Shown one piece after another: positions 35,421-47,184 of a stretch of DNA of 64,000 nucleotides. The notes under the pieces are model-generated. The model saw nothing but the letters and a program-made list of their open reading frames with translations, was not told the origin of the DNA and ran no database searches. Position 1 is the first letter of the stretch; every line of letters starts with the position of its first letter. The stretch comes from Holothuria scabra (lineage: Eukaryota > Echinodermata > Holothuroidea > Aspidochirotida > Holothuriidae): the NCBI GenBank assembly GCA_037179385.1, contig CM074187.1:46658879-46722878 (forward strand), given 5' to 3'. The translations under genes and the position numbers were made by a program.

Positions 35421-36369
35421 ACGAGGAGCACTTGAGTAATCTGTAGATATTTGATTAATATTAGGCCGGCCGAATAATTTAGAGATAATTCTTTTTGGAA
35501 GTCAAATCATCGAACAAAATCATTTGAAATCAAGTAGAAATCTCTGAATCTTTTTTGTTTGGAGCTACACCTAAAGATCCAGTACAACAACTTACTTATT
35601 TTACAATAGAGGCGCTACGTAGGCTAGTTAAAAACTGCTTTATCACCCCAAGACCAGGTAGGTTGCAAATATATTGTAATAACTTTAATGAACAAGTACG
35701 GACTTAGTTTGAGCATAGTTATTTTACTATATTTTTGAGTTTCCGTTTGCAAAAAATTTTCACTTCATACTTAAATTCTGCTGAACTCAAGATGTCATTC
35801 TGGATGTCTGGTGAGGTATATCTTGAATTTCTTGCAGAATGCTCGAGATGTTTCTTTATGGTGTCATCATTTCTCTCTAAATTTTCAAGGATCTCCAGAA
35901 AAAGACCCCTGTTCAATAACTCACCTCTTTCATCATGTCCCCTCAAGATATACTCAGTATATACTGCCCTAATTGATCAGTACTGGTTGGCGGTGCATTT
36001 CACTGTTTTCAATTTTTCATTACCTATTTAGTGACTGCTAAAAGGCAACAAACTGTATGTAAGCAATGTCTAGAAAAGAAGAAAGTGAGATTTCCCTCAA
36101 CGGCAACTTAAGCAAATTGAATGACTGTGGTTTTTCACAAATTTCACACTCCCCGGACATTGATCAGTAAAACAGCCCTATTTTACTATTTGTAGTGGAA
36201 TTTTTCCCTATTTTCCTAGATATTTGTCCTGAAATTAAGAAACTTCACTCGATCCTTGTAATATTACATTTCCTTTTCTAGATTACTACTCCACTGCTTA
36301 ACGGTAATTGTATTTTGAACATTGCATGTAGCCTAACTAATTATCCCAGCTAGCCAGGAAAATTTGATC

Positions 36370-36535
36370 GGTCCTTTGGCGGCCCATCGTCGGAAAAATG
36401 TTTGGCTCTAAGGTTCGTTGACGGGCGTGAGGATGATTGGTAAAAACTCTCTACCCATCATGCACTTTTCACGGTGTCAAGCCAGCGGACCTCCGATGGC
36501 TCTCCGTCGGTCAAATGGCCGCCGACAATCCTCCT
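36370..36535. repeat. GC-rich patch related to the GCTAGCGGTCC-module element
   Basis: TTTGGCGGCCCATCG and GCGGACCTCCGATGGCTCTC / GGCCGCCGACAATCC words echo the ends of the element at 28144-29513 and show some inverted symmetry. The similarity is by motif style, so this call is tentative. Confidence 0.3.
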
Positions 36536-36802
36536 GCTTACAGGGTATGATGCATCAATATACTGTGGGCCTACGTGACATTTGGTTGATTAGATTTGGT
36601 GAGCGATCGATCAACTATCGATTTTGGGTGATTGTAGTGCTATAGGCTAATACAGTGTTCACGCTTACGTCCCTGGTTGGCATTGGTTGGCATAGAGCAT
36701 GCGCAAGAACACGTGGGTGTATGTTTGGTGTTGTGCGTGTTAACGCTTGCGCGCAGAGAGTAAACAGATTGGAACCTACCTTCCATTGTGACGACAGTGT
36801 AA

Positions 36803-36845
36803 GCGCGCCCACTGAGCTATATAGCATAGAGCTCAGTGAGTGCGC
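36803..36845. repeat. Hairpin-forming inverted repeat
   Basis: GCGCGCCCACTGAGCT (36803-36818) and AGCTCAGTGAGTGCGC (36830-36845) pair at 14 of 16 positions around an 11-base AT-rich loop containing TATATAGC. It lies in a CpG-rich segment with a CATGCGCAAG word (NRF1-like) near 36699, so a promoter role is possible. Confidence 0.6.
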
Positions 36846-37587
36846 CTTACCAACTCTTTTGACGCCCAGCCGTGATGGCATTTGTTTGTAAACACTGATT
36901 GAGTGTATTGAAATAATGTTCGCGTTCAGCGTGCGTGCACCGTTGGATATCAACAGAAATGCGGAACGAACCCTGGAATATGTTTACTAATTGTACAGCA
37001 TGGCCCTTGAAGTGTATAGGGCCAGCCTGGGCCAAGGCGACCGACGTACCTTTTACTGTCGTAATTTATTTATTTTTCATTCATTTGGGGGGGGGGGGGC
37101 ATGAACAGGAGATGGCTATGGCCCCCTTGTGCCCCCCTGTCTACGCCAGTGCGGTCATTATTGAATGCAAAACTGTCCAATAGGAGAACCGAATTCGCAC
37201 ATTGTACAGGCCTACGATGACTTATCGAATTCTGGGCCCCATTACTACGCATGGAACGAGCATAAAATTAGTTTAGTCCTTAAGGACACAAGATTAAGCA
37301 ATAACAGTGAAAGTAATCTGGTCCAGAGCTTACCTGACCAGAATGCATTTTACTTTAATTAGAAAAAATCCTTCCATCTTTTTTAAGCCCACAATGGCCA
37401 AACGACTGAGAAAAGTACGAATTGGACCACTATGCATTTGGTTAATTTAGACCATCAGGACACATGATTTAATCATCACGACAAAATTAAATCGACACTG
37501 TAAACAAAGATTACAGATTCATCATAAAAATTCCTCACGCAATACTTTGTAAAGTTATGAACAACCGTTTGAGACCGGCGCAAAAGA

Positions 37588-37880
37588 AATAGCGCTAGAT
37601 TCTTTAAGAAGACAACCAGTAGTTAAAGTAAGTGGTATGAATTGAAAAAGAGAGCACACCACCATTCAGTTCAAAAGTTGAAAAATGTAAAATAGATAAA
37701 AGATGACAGTCACGCTTTCATAGACCAAAAATAGAGGGCGCTAGATTCTTCAAGGGGACAACTACTTAAAATCAAAGTGGGCGGTATGAATTAAAAACTA
37801 AAGTACGCCACCAGTCTTATCAAAAGTTGAAAAAGGAAGCGTGGACAAAAGGTTAGAGTCACGCTTTCATAGACGCTGGT
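37588..37880 (+). repeat. Two-copy direct repeat, 146-bp period
   Basis: GCGCTAGATTCTT occurs at 37592 and 37738. Matching words follow in order in both copies: GACAAC, GGTATGAATT, CGCCACCA-like, CAAAAGTTGAAAAA and AGTCACGCTTTCATAGAC. The copies have diverged moderately, so this is an older local duplication. Confidence 0.85.
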
Positions 37881-39054
37881 CATCGAGAATCGTACCCCAC
37901 TGAGTCAAGTGTCTGAGTAGCCCAATGCGCGCAGGCTATTTAGTTCGCTTCTGCCCACATCTGAAAGGACGCCCCCTGTAAATAGATGAACGATCCTTGT
38001 CGTCATCGTGAACGACTCTAATTTTTAGCAACCCACCTAGAGAGGGAGGAAGGGCACGGATCCTAAGCCATGATGTGTCAAACCTATGCGCAGCGGTCGA
38101 GTGATGACGTACGCCCCTATAGATCGCTGTAGCATTTAAGTAGTCAGTTTACTTATATATTGGGGAATACATTGCGAAAGAAGGTTACTGTTAACATTAT
38201 TAAGTGAGAATTCCTAGCGACGACAATGAGTGTGGTGCTTCAAAATATCGTCGATGTTTGAGAAACAAATTTTCTGGCTCTTTTTGAAATTACTTTTGCA
38301 AAATGAACCAAGTATAATGGATTTTTATACAATTTCTTACATTTTCAGTCGTAAATTTTGTTAATAGGTGTGCAAAATGTCATACGTCATACCCTTGTTT
38401 GCCATGTCCCAGCCAATCAGCCTCGATCTATTAGCTTGATTATTTTGGTCCGTTATTGTTCATAAACGTCCATCGCTCTTTAGTTGTGAAGCAACCATTG
38501 GATAAGATATCATCCAGTTGAGTGAACTTGTGCCAATTATAAGATTAAATAATCCCTAAAGCACTTTGTTATTCTAGCTTCATGCAAGTCAACCTTAAAC
38601 TGAGGTAAACGGGATCCTCCTTATCCGATTCATTTCAGTCTATTCAGCCCTATTCATCTCCCTCAAGTTGCCTATTTATCCCCCTTCAATTGCCCATTCA
38701 CCTCAGTTTGAGGCCGTAGCCTAAGGCCTACAAGTAATGTCTCCCCAGCTTTTTCATGGAGCTTGCTAGAAACATCAAATACTGTACACTGTTAAAGCGT
38801 GATAAATACAGCCTTTACCATACAAGTCCACAACACTGAACTAGAGGTTGAGAAAGTTAATTTGGTAAAGAGTTTCAGGCCTTTTGTAAAAAAAAAACAA
38901 AAAAAAAAAAACAATTCTGTATCAGCACATGTGAAAATGTCATCAGTTTAATCCTTTTTGGGACCATGGGGAGTTCTTTATGCAATACTGCCCTGAATTA
39001 CCAATTACTAAGCTTTGCAGTCTATAGGACTGTCTCTGGTTGGTGTGAATCTAA
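37881..39054. other. Stretch without recognised genes
   Basis: No coding, RNA or transposon structure could be supported. An A-rich tract is at 38888-38911. Confidence 0.35.
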
Positions 39055-39105
39055 AATCCCCCCCCCCCCCATTTCAACCCTGGCTACGCGCCTGTAAGCA
39101 ACTCA
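39055..39105. repeat. Solo end of a GCGTAGCCAGG-type element
   Basis: A C14 run is followed by CCTGGCTACGCGCCTGTA, which matches the terminal style of the elements at 42638-42833 and 57466-57670. No opposite end was found nearby. Confidence 0.45.
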
Positions 39106-39654
39106 ACTCCTTGCTTCGCACTAAGTATATTTGGTGTTTCAATCACAAACAATTTAAAAAGCGTTAACAAATTTGGTTTTGTATAGGTGCACTGCACATA
39201 CTGCTCCTACAGGGTTCCTCTTCGTTTAGGTTGAAAGCTCCCTTAGTCTCGGTTGTTAGACAAACTATGTGTTTTCATTCACCAGTGACTTAGTGTCTTT
39301 GACGGATAGAGGAAGAAAAAACCTTTCACAAAGCCACCATACAAAAGGAAACCCACATGTGATTGCACACGAGAGGTAATCCCTATTGAGCCTTTTTGTA
39401 TTGAGGTAGAATGGCCGGTCTACTATCTGCGGTACGTTCCTGGATACAGCATGCATTAGAGTTTCCTTCAGCTCTGTGTTTTTTTTTTTTTTTCAGTCAA
39501 AAGGTTAACCCGAGGTTTTATTATTGAAATTCGGTACTGTGTCCATTGGAGAAGTACTTTCTTGAAGAAGCAGAATTACGTCCGGGAACAGCTTAACTAC
39601 GGTTTCAGTGAATGAGTGAGAGGTCGGGGAACTTGGCCGTAAGGGACTCTTTCC

Positions 39655-39790
39655 CTCGGGGACTGTGACTTTTGCCCGACTCCAGAACCCACCCCGGGGC
39701 ATTATCTCTGCCCGACTGAGGCAAAGAAGATTGTCTGATTCAGCAAGGTTTTGGCCAATGGGAGGGGGATGCAGCCTTACGCCCCGTATG
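39655..39790 (-). repeat. Dispersed repeat R4 (minus-strand copy)
   Basis: The reverse complement of this segment parallels 40787-40920: GGCTGCA, GGCAAAACCTTG, GAAT, CAGTCGGGC and TCTGGAGTCGG(G/A)CAAAAG occur in the same order. The 191-codon minus-strand open frame at 39505-40080 overlaps this repeat and has no recognisable domain, so it is not called as a gene. Confidence 0.65.
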
Positions 39791-40429
39791 GCCGCGGCCA
39801 TTTCGGGGAAAATTAGGTAAATGTAAAGACAGTATGTACTAAGTATACCGGCACTGGTCAAAGGAGTATTACTTGATAAGCCACCCGCATGACCGCCAGC
39901 CCTCCATTCATCCCAACAGAAGTAGACGAGAACTCGGATAGGGGAACCGGTACTGCACAGGGGGAACCGCAAAGTATTATGTTTGTTTTCTGTCTGTCCG
40001 TGTTGACACCCACTGACAGGGTCTTTTGATAGAGGGTATGAGTTATAGTGCCCTTCCCGGCTTTTTCCTTCTCTTTTCACATTTTCTTACAAGGAAGTAG
40101 AGGATGCTTTCCATATACTGGCATTCCAACTAAAGAGAACTATATCACTGGACTTGATGCAAAAGTTACATTTCATTAACAGAATCAAATCAAATCAACT
40201 TTGTTTCATACAACATTCCAAAAATATTCCAACAAGCCTTAAAGCGATCTCAAATTTATGACCTTGGCATACTTTTGATATACTTTTGGCGCTTAATTTA
40301 GCAATTTACTTCATAGCCCGTTTTTCGCACAAGACATCCATCAAGGCTAGGGCAGTATATGGCATTTGTGGATTGGGTGAATTAAATTTTCCAACAGCCT
40401 GAACCTCAGGTAGTGTCCGTGACCGGACT

Positions 40430-40530
40430 CGTCTACAAACATTCCGCCCACACAAAAGCGAGCACACACCCGCAACTTATACACAGAAAGACATACACAC
40501 TCACACTGACAAGCATACACACAAAAATAG
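40430..40530. repeat. CA-rich degenerate simple sequence
   Basis: A run of ACACAC-containing words (CACACAAAAGCGAGCACACA, CATACACACTCACACTGAC) on the plus strand. Low complexity accounts for the long minus-strand open frame at 40347-40766. Confidence 0.6.
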
Positions 40531-40786
40531 ATAGACTGCTGCATGAAATGCAGTATTATTGCTTTAAATAGGCTCAAATTGACGTTTTCTATAGAAGCCC
40601 TAAAGTCATTTGTACACCACAATGTTATATTTTGTTTATTCTGCAGGTTGCTTTTTAATCTGTCCAAATTATTGGGGGAGCAAAACGACATGTTTGCCCC
40701 CAAATTTTTGTATTGTAGGCCTAGGTAGTCAGAAGTGATACTATGGTAAGAGTTTGCGGAAATCACCTTCAGGCATGGTCATACGC

Positions 40787-40920
40787 CGGGACGGGGTGGG
40801 GGCTGCAGCCGGTCAATTGGGCAAAACCTTGTTGAATTGGGCAGACTTTCGTGACCCAGTCGGGCCTGTTTGGGGATCTGGAGTCGGACAAAAGGACATG
40901 GGCACCCCCGAGATAAAGAT
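40787..40920 (+). repeat. Dispersed repeat R4 (plus-strand copy)
   Basis: Partner of 39655-39790 in opposite orientation, about 1 kb apart. Boundaries are approximate. Confidence 0.65.
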
Positions 40921-41694
40921 TTCCTAACGGCTAAGCCTACAGGGCAAGTTCCTTCAGACTTCTTCATATGCCTAACATGTGAACATGCGCGCGATGCGCG
41001 CGAAAATTTCTGGTGGGAATTCCTGTCCAAGCGGAAGACACTAGCCGCAAATGAAGAAAACACTATGATTAATGCTGATGTATACTAAGCCATGCAATTG
41101 AAACTATAGAATTTGGTGTTTTTTCAACAGAAAAGAAAGGGACCATGCAGTGACTGCTATGTGGCATGATTGGTACTGGAATTAACAAAATGTAAACACA
41201 ATCATGATGGAGCTTTCCGCACGAGTTTGAATGGAAGAGCAGTACACCAAGCATTTCAGTCAACAATTTAAAAAGTCATTATTGTAATTTTACTTTGAAC
41301 GAATTTTTGTTTGAAGAGGAGAAAGTAGACCTTACGTTTGTGGTAGGACTACGGTACTCCCGGTAGTAGCGTCAAATCATAAAGGCCTACTCATCACGTC
41401 ATGCACGTTACGTAATGTAACAGATTGTCAAATGAAAGTCCCTCAATGTCGACCGGCATATAACTGGAGGCCGACAAGTCTTAACTTCACCCCGGTAACT
41501 TTGGTTGGCAACTGAAATATTAAGGCTTACGAATGTCCATTGGAAGTTAATTGGTAGTAAATCGTCGACTGAGAAAACTTAACCAGTCGTGATGAGCCCA
41601 AATATATTATATTATTATGTATGTTTATAATATCTTTGGATGAGCCCCTCCGCCGCCCTTGTGCAGACACAAAAAGCCTAGGGGTTAATTTATT

Positions 41695-42012
41695 GCTTAG
41701 GACACACTCTAAAACAAAAGAGTGACCTATAAGTCACTCCTTAATATATAGAGCGAAAACTATGTGAATTAATTCACTTTATTAGAGTATTAATCTACTC
41801 AAATGATATTGACATTCACTCCAAGAGGAGTTAAATTCACTGCAAAAGAGTGAACATTCACTCTGAGTGTCTCTAGGGATCCTCCTAAACTGCACTCCAT
41901 CAAGAGTACAACAACGCTCTTTTGGAGTGAATTCCCGCTCTTTTGGAGTGACGTTTAGACTTTCACTCTTCCAATGCCATGAGTGAATCTAACTCTTCTA
42001 ATATTTGAGTAA
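41695..42012. repeat. Segment saturated with CACTC/GAGTG words
   Basis: About a dozen copies of CACTC or GAGTG in both orientations occur in roughly 300 bp, several as local inverted pairs (ACTCTAAAACAAAAGAGTGA near 41706; CTCTTTTGGAGTGA twice near 41921 and 41939). Likely a decayed palindromic MITE, although no clean outer terminal repeat was delimited. Confidence 0.5.
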
Positions 42013-42142
42013 AACATTGCCTTCCGGAGTTGTAATCGATTTTTCATATAAGAATGCACAGTGCACGGGTGCTTATTTCAAGTTCACCCTCCCCCATACT
42101 TTAAGTCCTGGGCAACCGATATTAGTGGCAAGCCTATGCCAA

Positions 42143-42180
42143 GTGGGAGGAAAGCCGGAGTACCTGGAGAAAAACCCACG
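42143..42180 (+). repeat. GGGAGGAAAGCCGGAGTACC-type recurrent motif
   Basis: From GTGGGAGGAA to AAAACCCACG this resembles a repeat fragment I have seen in many aquatic animal genomes. Its parent element family is not identified here. The GTGGG/CCCAC ends are complementary. Confidence 0.45.
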
Positions 42181-42637
42181 TACGTTACGGTTGGTGGATA
42201 GATTGATTATTTCATCCACCTGACTGGTCAAAGTTGGTTGAAAACACCTGACTAGGCCTACCAGAAATGCACCACAAAACAAGTCACTTGATTTGATTTT
42301 TTTTTTTCAAATATTGTTATTTTCTTTTCTTGACCGACCTACGGGGACGGGCGATAGTCCCCTGCCTCCCCCTCCGCCGGCAACCCGAATGCGTCGGTCC
42401 TTGTCCTGGTTTGATCAAGTTGAAAAATCTATGGTTATCAGAATATATAACTGCCGATAAACTCAGGTTATCAACTTTGTCTTGAAGAATTTATTGACGA
42501 TCGGAAGATCCAATATCATCGAAATTTATTGTCTGCCCAGAATCCAAGATTATCGGTCGCGGTCATAAACCGGCCAGTCAGTGGATTTTCATGAGAAAAT
42601 TCAAGAAGTTATATCGGAAGTTGTTAATGGCCGACAA

Positions 42638-42833
42638 CAGGCGCGTAGCCAGAATTGTGTCATGGGGAGGGGGTGGGGTGGGGGTGGGGGTTGGTGTCAT
42701 GGGGGTATAGGGGAACGAAATGAGGGAAAGTCTAAGGAAAGAGAGAAAAAACTGCTATGTTAAGGGGTTTGGGTGTCATGGGGGTTCTGACGTACCCCCA
42801 CACCCACCCCACCACCCCGTGGCTAGGCCACAG
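42638..42833. mobile_element. MITE with GCGTAGCC ends and G-rich interior
   Basis: GGCGCGTAGCCAGAATTGTG on the left and CGTGGCTAGGCC on the right are inverted, with long G runs after the left end and C runs before the right end. It belongs to the same style as 57466-57670 and the solo end at 39055. Exact ends and target duplication are unresolved. Confidence 0.55.
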
Positions 42834-43419
42834 GCCGACCATCTTGAATTAACGCGAGATAAACCTGGTTTGTCTTTGATAGTCGATCGATAATCTTGGA
42901 CTTTATTATTATTACATATTGATACACGCGTGTGTCAAAATACCTTTTTGTAGGCTATGCCATCTACATCATGGCAAACGCTCTGTACTGATCGTTAATA
43001 ATGTCAACAAATCGCAGCTGAGCAGTCAATCACATTCTACCAATGATATATACAACCACGATGTAGATGGATAGCCTGTGGGTTAAATTTCGCATTTTGG
43101 TTGCCATTGTGATTTTAAGACGCATACACGAGCAAGTAAAAATAGCCCCGAAGCTCTCTATCATTCTCTTCCCTATTAAAAAAATATGTCATTGAAGGTA
43201 TCCTTAACAGCAAATGGAATCAGTGCGTCTGCTTAATAGTAAGTTCTTCTTTCATGTCAGATTAATTCTTTTTAAATGGCCGAGAAGGAAATGACCAAAC
43301 ATGGAACCCTCTCTTATCATTACAGTACAAGTCTAGCTCCCACTGTATACATCTATCACAACTTCAAAATAACATTGTAGAAAGAAACAGGTAACTATCC
43401 GGGGTAGCGATGTGAGGTT

Positions 43420-43480
43420 CGTAACAGATTGTGTCCTTTCTCTCAAGAAAAACAAAGTTAAACCCAAAAGAAAAATTCCG
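43420..43480 (+). other. Candidate non-coding 5' exon of the MFS transporter gene
   Basis: Sequence ending AAAAATTCCG is followed directly by a strong donor GTAAGTTCG (43481). It lies at the right edge of the CpG-richer zone and about 3.7 kb before the first coding exon (47185-47341), which itself starts with an acceptor and so needs an upstream exon. The exon's left edge is unknown. The pairing is inference only. Confidence 0.25.
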
Positions 43481-44224
43481 GTAAGTTCGCCCAATGGAAT
43501 TGTGTGTTTTTATTAAGATAGAGGGTCGTGACAGAGAAACGAGTACTTATTTCGAAGATAAATATATCGTACTGGCCCGACGTGCCTTTGCGTTGGCTTA
43601 CGGCCTAACGCCGTAACGGCTATTAGTATTAGGCCTACACCTGTTTCAGCGTTTCTGTGGTTAGCCTAGGCTAGGCCTGACGTAAAATCTAACGTAAATG
43701 ACCCAAACGTTACATGTATGCTAGATAAATACAACCTTGTGGCTTTTCGCACAAGAATTCTCGTGTGAATAAGCCCATCTGCAATCACAATTCACACCAG
43801 GATTTTCCTGAAGCCTAACGTTACATGAGTACAAAGTCGTACACACAGATGTAGCCTATGGCTCTGCAGAGATCATTGGAAATCTGTTGTTTAAATGTAA
43901 ACTTAGACATGAGTCTTTTTTCAGTTTATAATTTCTACATTGATAAAAGGATGAAAGAGATTATGTAGGAAAAAGAGAAGACATCCTTTTTATTTAACTT
44001 TCACATATAATTACACTACCTGTTCACTTTCAGGTTGTGGATGGCATACAGTAGGCCTATACATGTATGAACCTACAGTAGAATGTCTGCGTGCTTATCA
44101 TGTAGTGTATGCTACAAAGTATAAATTTTTGATACATTTTCATACTAAAAGCATTGTGCAATGGATATGCTGTACCACTGCCAGAAAAATTTTGTATGAA
44201 TAGTTCGTCCACTGCCCTTTATTC

Positions 44225-45200
44225 TAGCCCTCAAACAGGGCTGTGTGTTCGTTGCATAGCCTAGACTCATTCCTCTCACAACACAGCCCTTGCGCAGATA
44301 CACTTCACAACCATAGTCACTAGCCAGGACGCCTGTGGACCATCACCTCTTGCGTCTCCAAATAACAAAATTTTCTCACCAAACTTCACACAGATGACCT
44401 CTGGCACTGCATTTACCTTTCCAGAAAAGATGTTCACAAAGTTTTATCAAAGAATGGCCGAATTTTCACTGCCAATTTTGACCGTAACAGTAAGTCAATG
44501 CATCATGTTTTCGAGCTCTCGACAACTGTTCTCAGTGCAGGTCAAAGGTCAAGAGGGGAAAACTCGGCAAATGGGATACTCCACCTGCGTAGCTGTCTTC
44601 ATAATACCATCTTTGATTCAGTAACAGTAAGAAGAGTGAATACTGCATAGACTCAAGTGCTTCTGTCACTTAGCAACTGAGTTCCCTTCAGGGAATAATT
44701 TATCCAGTATTGCATCGCAATTTGCTTCACAAGCGGGTCAAGTTGCTACACAAATGAAAAATTGTGTAGCAATTTTTTGTGTGCATAACCCTTTTATTTT
44801 TACAAACAATGTGTGACAGACCTCAGATATCTTTAAAACTGCTACACAAAATTTGAATGCTAAATTATTCCCTGCCCTTCCCATCATACACCAAAAGAAA
44901 GTGGCAGCTACTAACTCATGCAGAAGATGACACAACGCAACGCTAAATTTTGCTTTATATCTTGTTCCAAGTGATAATTTTATGCAGTTATTTTGGTGAG
45001 GTCTCGACAATAACGCAGTCGCATTTTCATTCATTCAAAAGTACTTTAAGTTGATAAAGTATCAAACTAAACTCAGTTTTTTCATTTTTTGTGTGTCCTG
45101 ACTAGTGAGTACATTTGTGCATGTTATCCGTGCAAGGGCTGTGTTGTGAGAGGAATGAGCCTAGGCTATGTAATGAACACACAGCCATGTTTGAGGGCTA
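44225..45200. mobile_element. Mutator-like element: long inverted ends and 9-bp target duplication
   Basis: The ends TAGCCCTCAAACAGGGCTGT (44225) and, from 45200 inward, TAGCCCTCAAACATGGCTGT are inverted. The similarity runs about 75 bp (TGTGTTC, ATAGCCTAG, CTCATTCCTCTCACAACACA, GCCCTTG). The 9-mer CCTTTATTC lies immediately outside both ends (44216-44224 and 45201-45209). Long terminal repeats with 9-bp duplications are typical of Mutator-like elements. No transposase is visible, and another element is nested inside at 44689-44874. Confidence 0.88.
44689..44874. mobile_element. Nested CAGGGAATAATTTA-ended MITE with 5-bp target duplication
   Basis: CAGGGAATAATTTA at 44689 is mirrored exactly at 44861-44874. 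The pentamer CCCTT flanks both sides (44684-44688 and 44875-44879). Just inside the left end is GCATCGCAATTTGC, shared with the larger element at 30827-32850, so the two are probably one family. It sits wholly inside the Mutator-like element. Confidence 0.85.
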
Positions 45201-45258
45201 CCTTTATTCATAAGAAATTTTCTTTTAAATAGGTTCGCCACCATATACTGTAATTTAA

Positions 45259-45555
45259 AGGGCCAAACCTCTCACCCCAAACTACAATTTTGGTATGGGT
45301 GTACCAAAATTCTCAATTGGCTCAGCTCTTTAATTGACAGCTAATTCAAACAATGCAGAGTACCAAAGCTTATATTGCACAACATGAATGGTACTGAGAG
45401 TGTTTTGTTTTTATACATTGAGTTTTTCTATATTCACCCTGGAGCAATAAACTGAGATTGTATCTGGATGAGGATGAATTTCAGACAGTTGTGGGAGGGG
45501 CTTAAGAAAGAAGGTTAGGAGAATTGGTACTGTTTGGGGTGAGAGAACTGGGCCT
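45259..45555. mobile_element. TTAA-type MITE, family A (copy 2)
   Basis: Flanked by TTAA (45255-45258 and 45556-45559). The ends read AGGGCCAAACCTCTCACCCC and, inward from the right, AGGCCCAGTTCTCTCACCCC. Close relative of the element at 450-745 across its whole length. Confidence 0.85.
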
Positions 45556-45719
45556 TTAAATATCATTGTGGGTATACATTCAAAAGTTTTCGTGTGAAAA
45601 GTGCTTTAATTTCTTGTATCCACACAAATATTGTTGTGTGAATAGTGTTTCCACATCCCTTATTCACACTAAAATTTTCATGTGAATAGGTCCCACCTTA
45701 AATATAATACAATTCATGC

Positions 45720-46110
45720 TGGAACTAGTGATAAACAACTGTAGAATTTGTTCTCTTGTCAGACTGAAGTGTGGCATACAACAGGGAAGTTTACTTACAC
45801 ATATTACCACACAGTGTGCATATTTATACAAGCTCTGTCACCCTAAAGACCATACTAAATAATATAGACCACTCTGACCAATGCTTGTGTTCAGTGAATG
45901 AAAGCAGCCATTACTGGGGTCCATCAGTCTTAAATCGTCTTCATTTATTGTCTGAATGTAATTTCAAACCTTCATTTACAGTGAAATTAAGGGAATCAAG
46001 AGGCACTACAATGTACAATCATCCATGGTACCAGTACGCAAAGAAATTGATAGATTAAAAGATGATAGACCCCAGTTATGGTGGACTAAAATCAGACCAT
46101 CTCTTGCTCT
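45720..46110 (+). pseudogene. Possible decayed retrotransposon reverse-transcriptase fragment
   Basis: In a shifting frame the sequence gives a KCGIQQGSLL-like stretch (reminiscent of the RxGxxQGxxLSP motif of non-LTR reverse transcriptases), then LNNIDHSDQC and a downstream segment with CNFK. Frames are broken and the catalytic aspartates are not visible. The resemblance is weak and could be chance. Confidence 0.2.
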
Positions 46111-46904
46111 CCGGATTCTTCTATATATCAATTATCATGTACTTTGGAAAAATCTTTTTTCCTCCAAAACCTGAAATGACTTTGGAATTTGAACTTCAGC
46201 ATGCACTCTGGGTCTGACTGAATCAGTGTTTAAATGCTGAATGTAAAAAGTTACAAGCTGAGTAGCAATGCACAAGGGATACAAAATGTCACGTACATTT
46301 TCAGGCGTTGGGCGGAAAAAGAAAATTGTTGAAGTGATGGAAGTTATCAGCCCAACAAGATGGAAAATTACTTTTGAAAATAGGAATATGTGACATAATC
46401 TTAGGAAATTTGAAATCTTTTTCAAGAAAGGAGACTTCATAATGTGAAAGTGCTATAAAGCCATTATGTCAAGATCTTTTGGACAGTATAGCCAGGGACT
46501 CAGTCCTACTCAAGGACTTATCTAGGCGTATATTAACTACAGTACTTCCTATACAGTATAAACTGGAGTGACTGGCGAGAGAGCTTTCTTACCAAGATTT
46601 TGGTATGATAGCCAATGTTTGCCTAGATACACACTCCATGGGCATTCATAGTCAACTACTGTACATAGTGCTGGGATTAGTTAGCAAGTACTCCCCAATT
46701 TGAAATGAAGGAGTGGTTGGTAGAAAACATTATGAAACAAATGCTCATAAACAACCACAGAATCTGTCAGATTTTTTTTAAATTTGTGGTGTCTCAAGAA
46801 ATACTGTAATATGCCACATGCTACATGCACACCATAAGATGGGATAAGTACAGTAGATCACACACAAACAATGCTTATTGTTATGGTATAACACAAACTC
46901 AGTG

Positions 46905-47120
46905 GACAGGTTGCTGCAAGAGGGGGGAAAGGGAGGAATTTATCCCCTCCTTCCCAGAAGAAGGTGGGTAACCCCCTTTCATTTCCATAAAAATTAGAAA
47001 ATTGTTAATATCATGGTTTCATATTTAAAAAGAGGACACTTTTGCAGCAATGTTAGAACTTACACAAATAAATTGCAGTGTACTGTACCACACAATTAAG
47101 GGACCTCACAAGGTGCCTTG
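46905..47120. repeat. Dispersed repeat R2 (copy 2)
   Basis: Matches 3735-3990: GAAGGTGGGTAACCCC, CATAAAAATTAGAAA, TCATATTTAAAAAGAGGACA and TTTGCAGCAA occur in the same order. It ends just before the transporter's first coding exon. Confidence 0.6.
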
Positions 47121-47184
47121 TAGGGGATTATACTTCTCCATTTTAAACTTAACTTTTTCTCAATTTGTGTTGTATATATTCCAG

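Noticed and set aside
39505..40080. 191-codon minus-strand open frame
   Set aside because: No domain, no splice support, overlaps dispersed repeat R4, and the composition is explained by local GC-rich low-complexity sequence.
40981..41002. GCGCGCGATGCGCGC palindrome as a regulatory site
   Set aside because: Short CpG palindrome without context; likely chance in a CpG-rich stretch.
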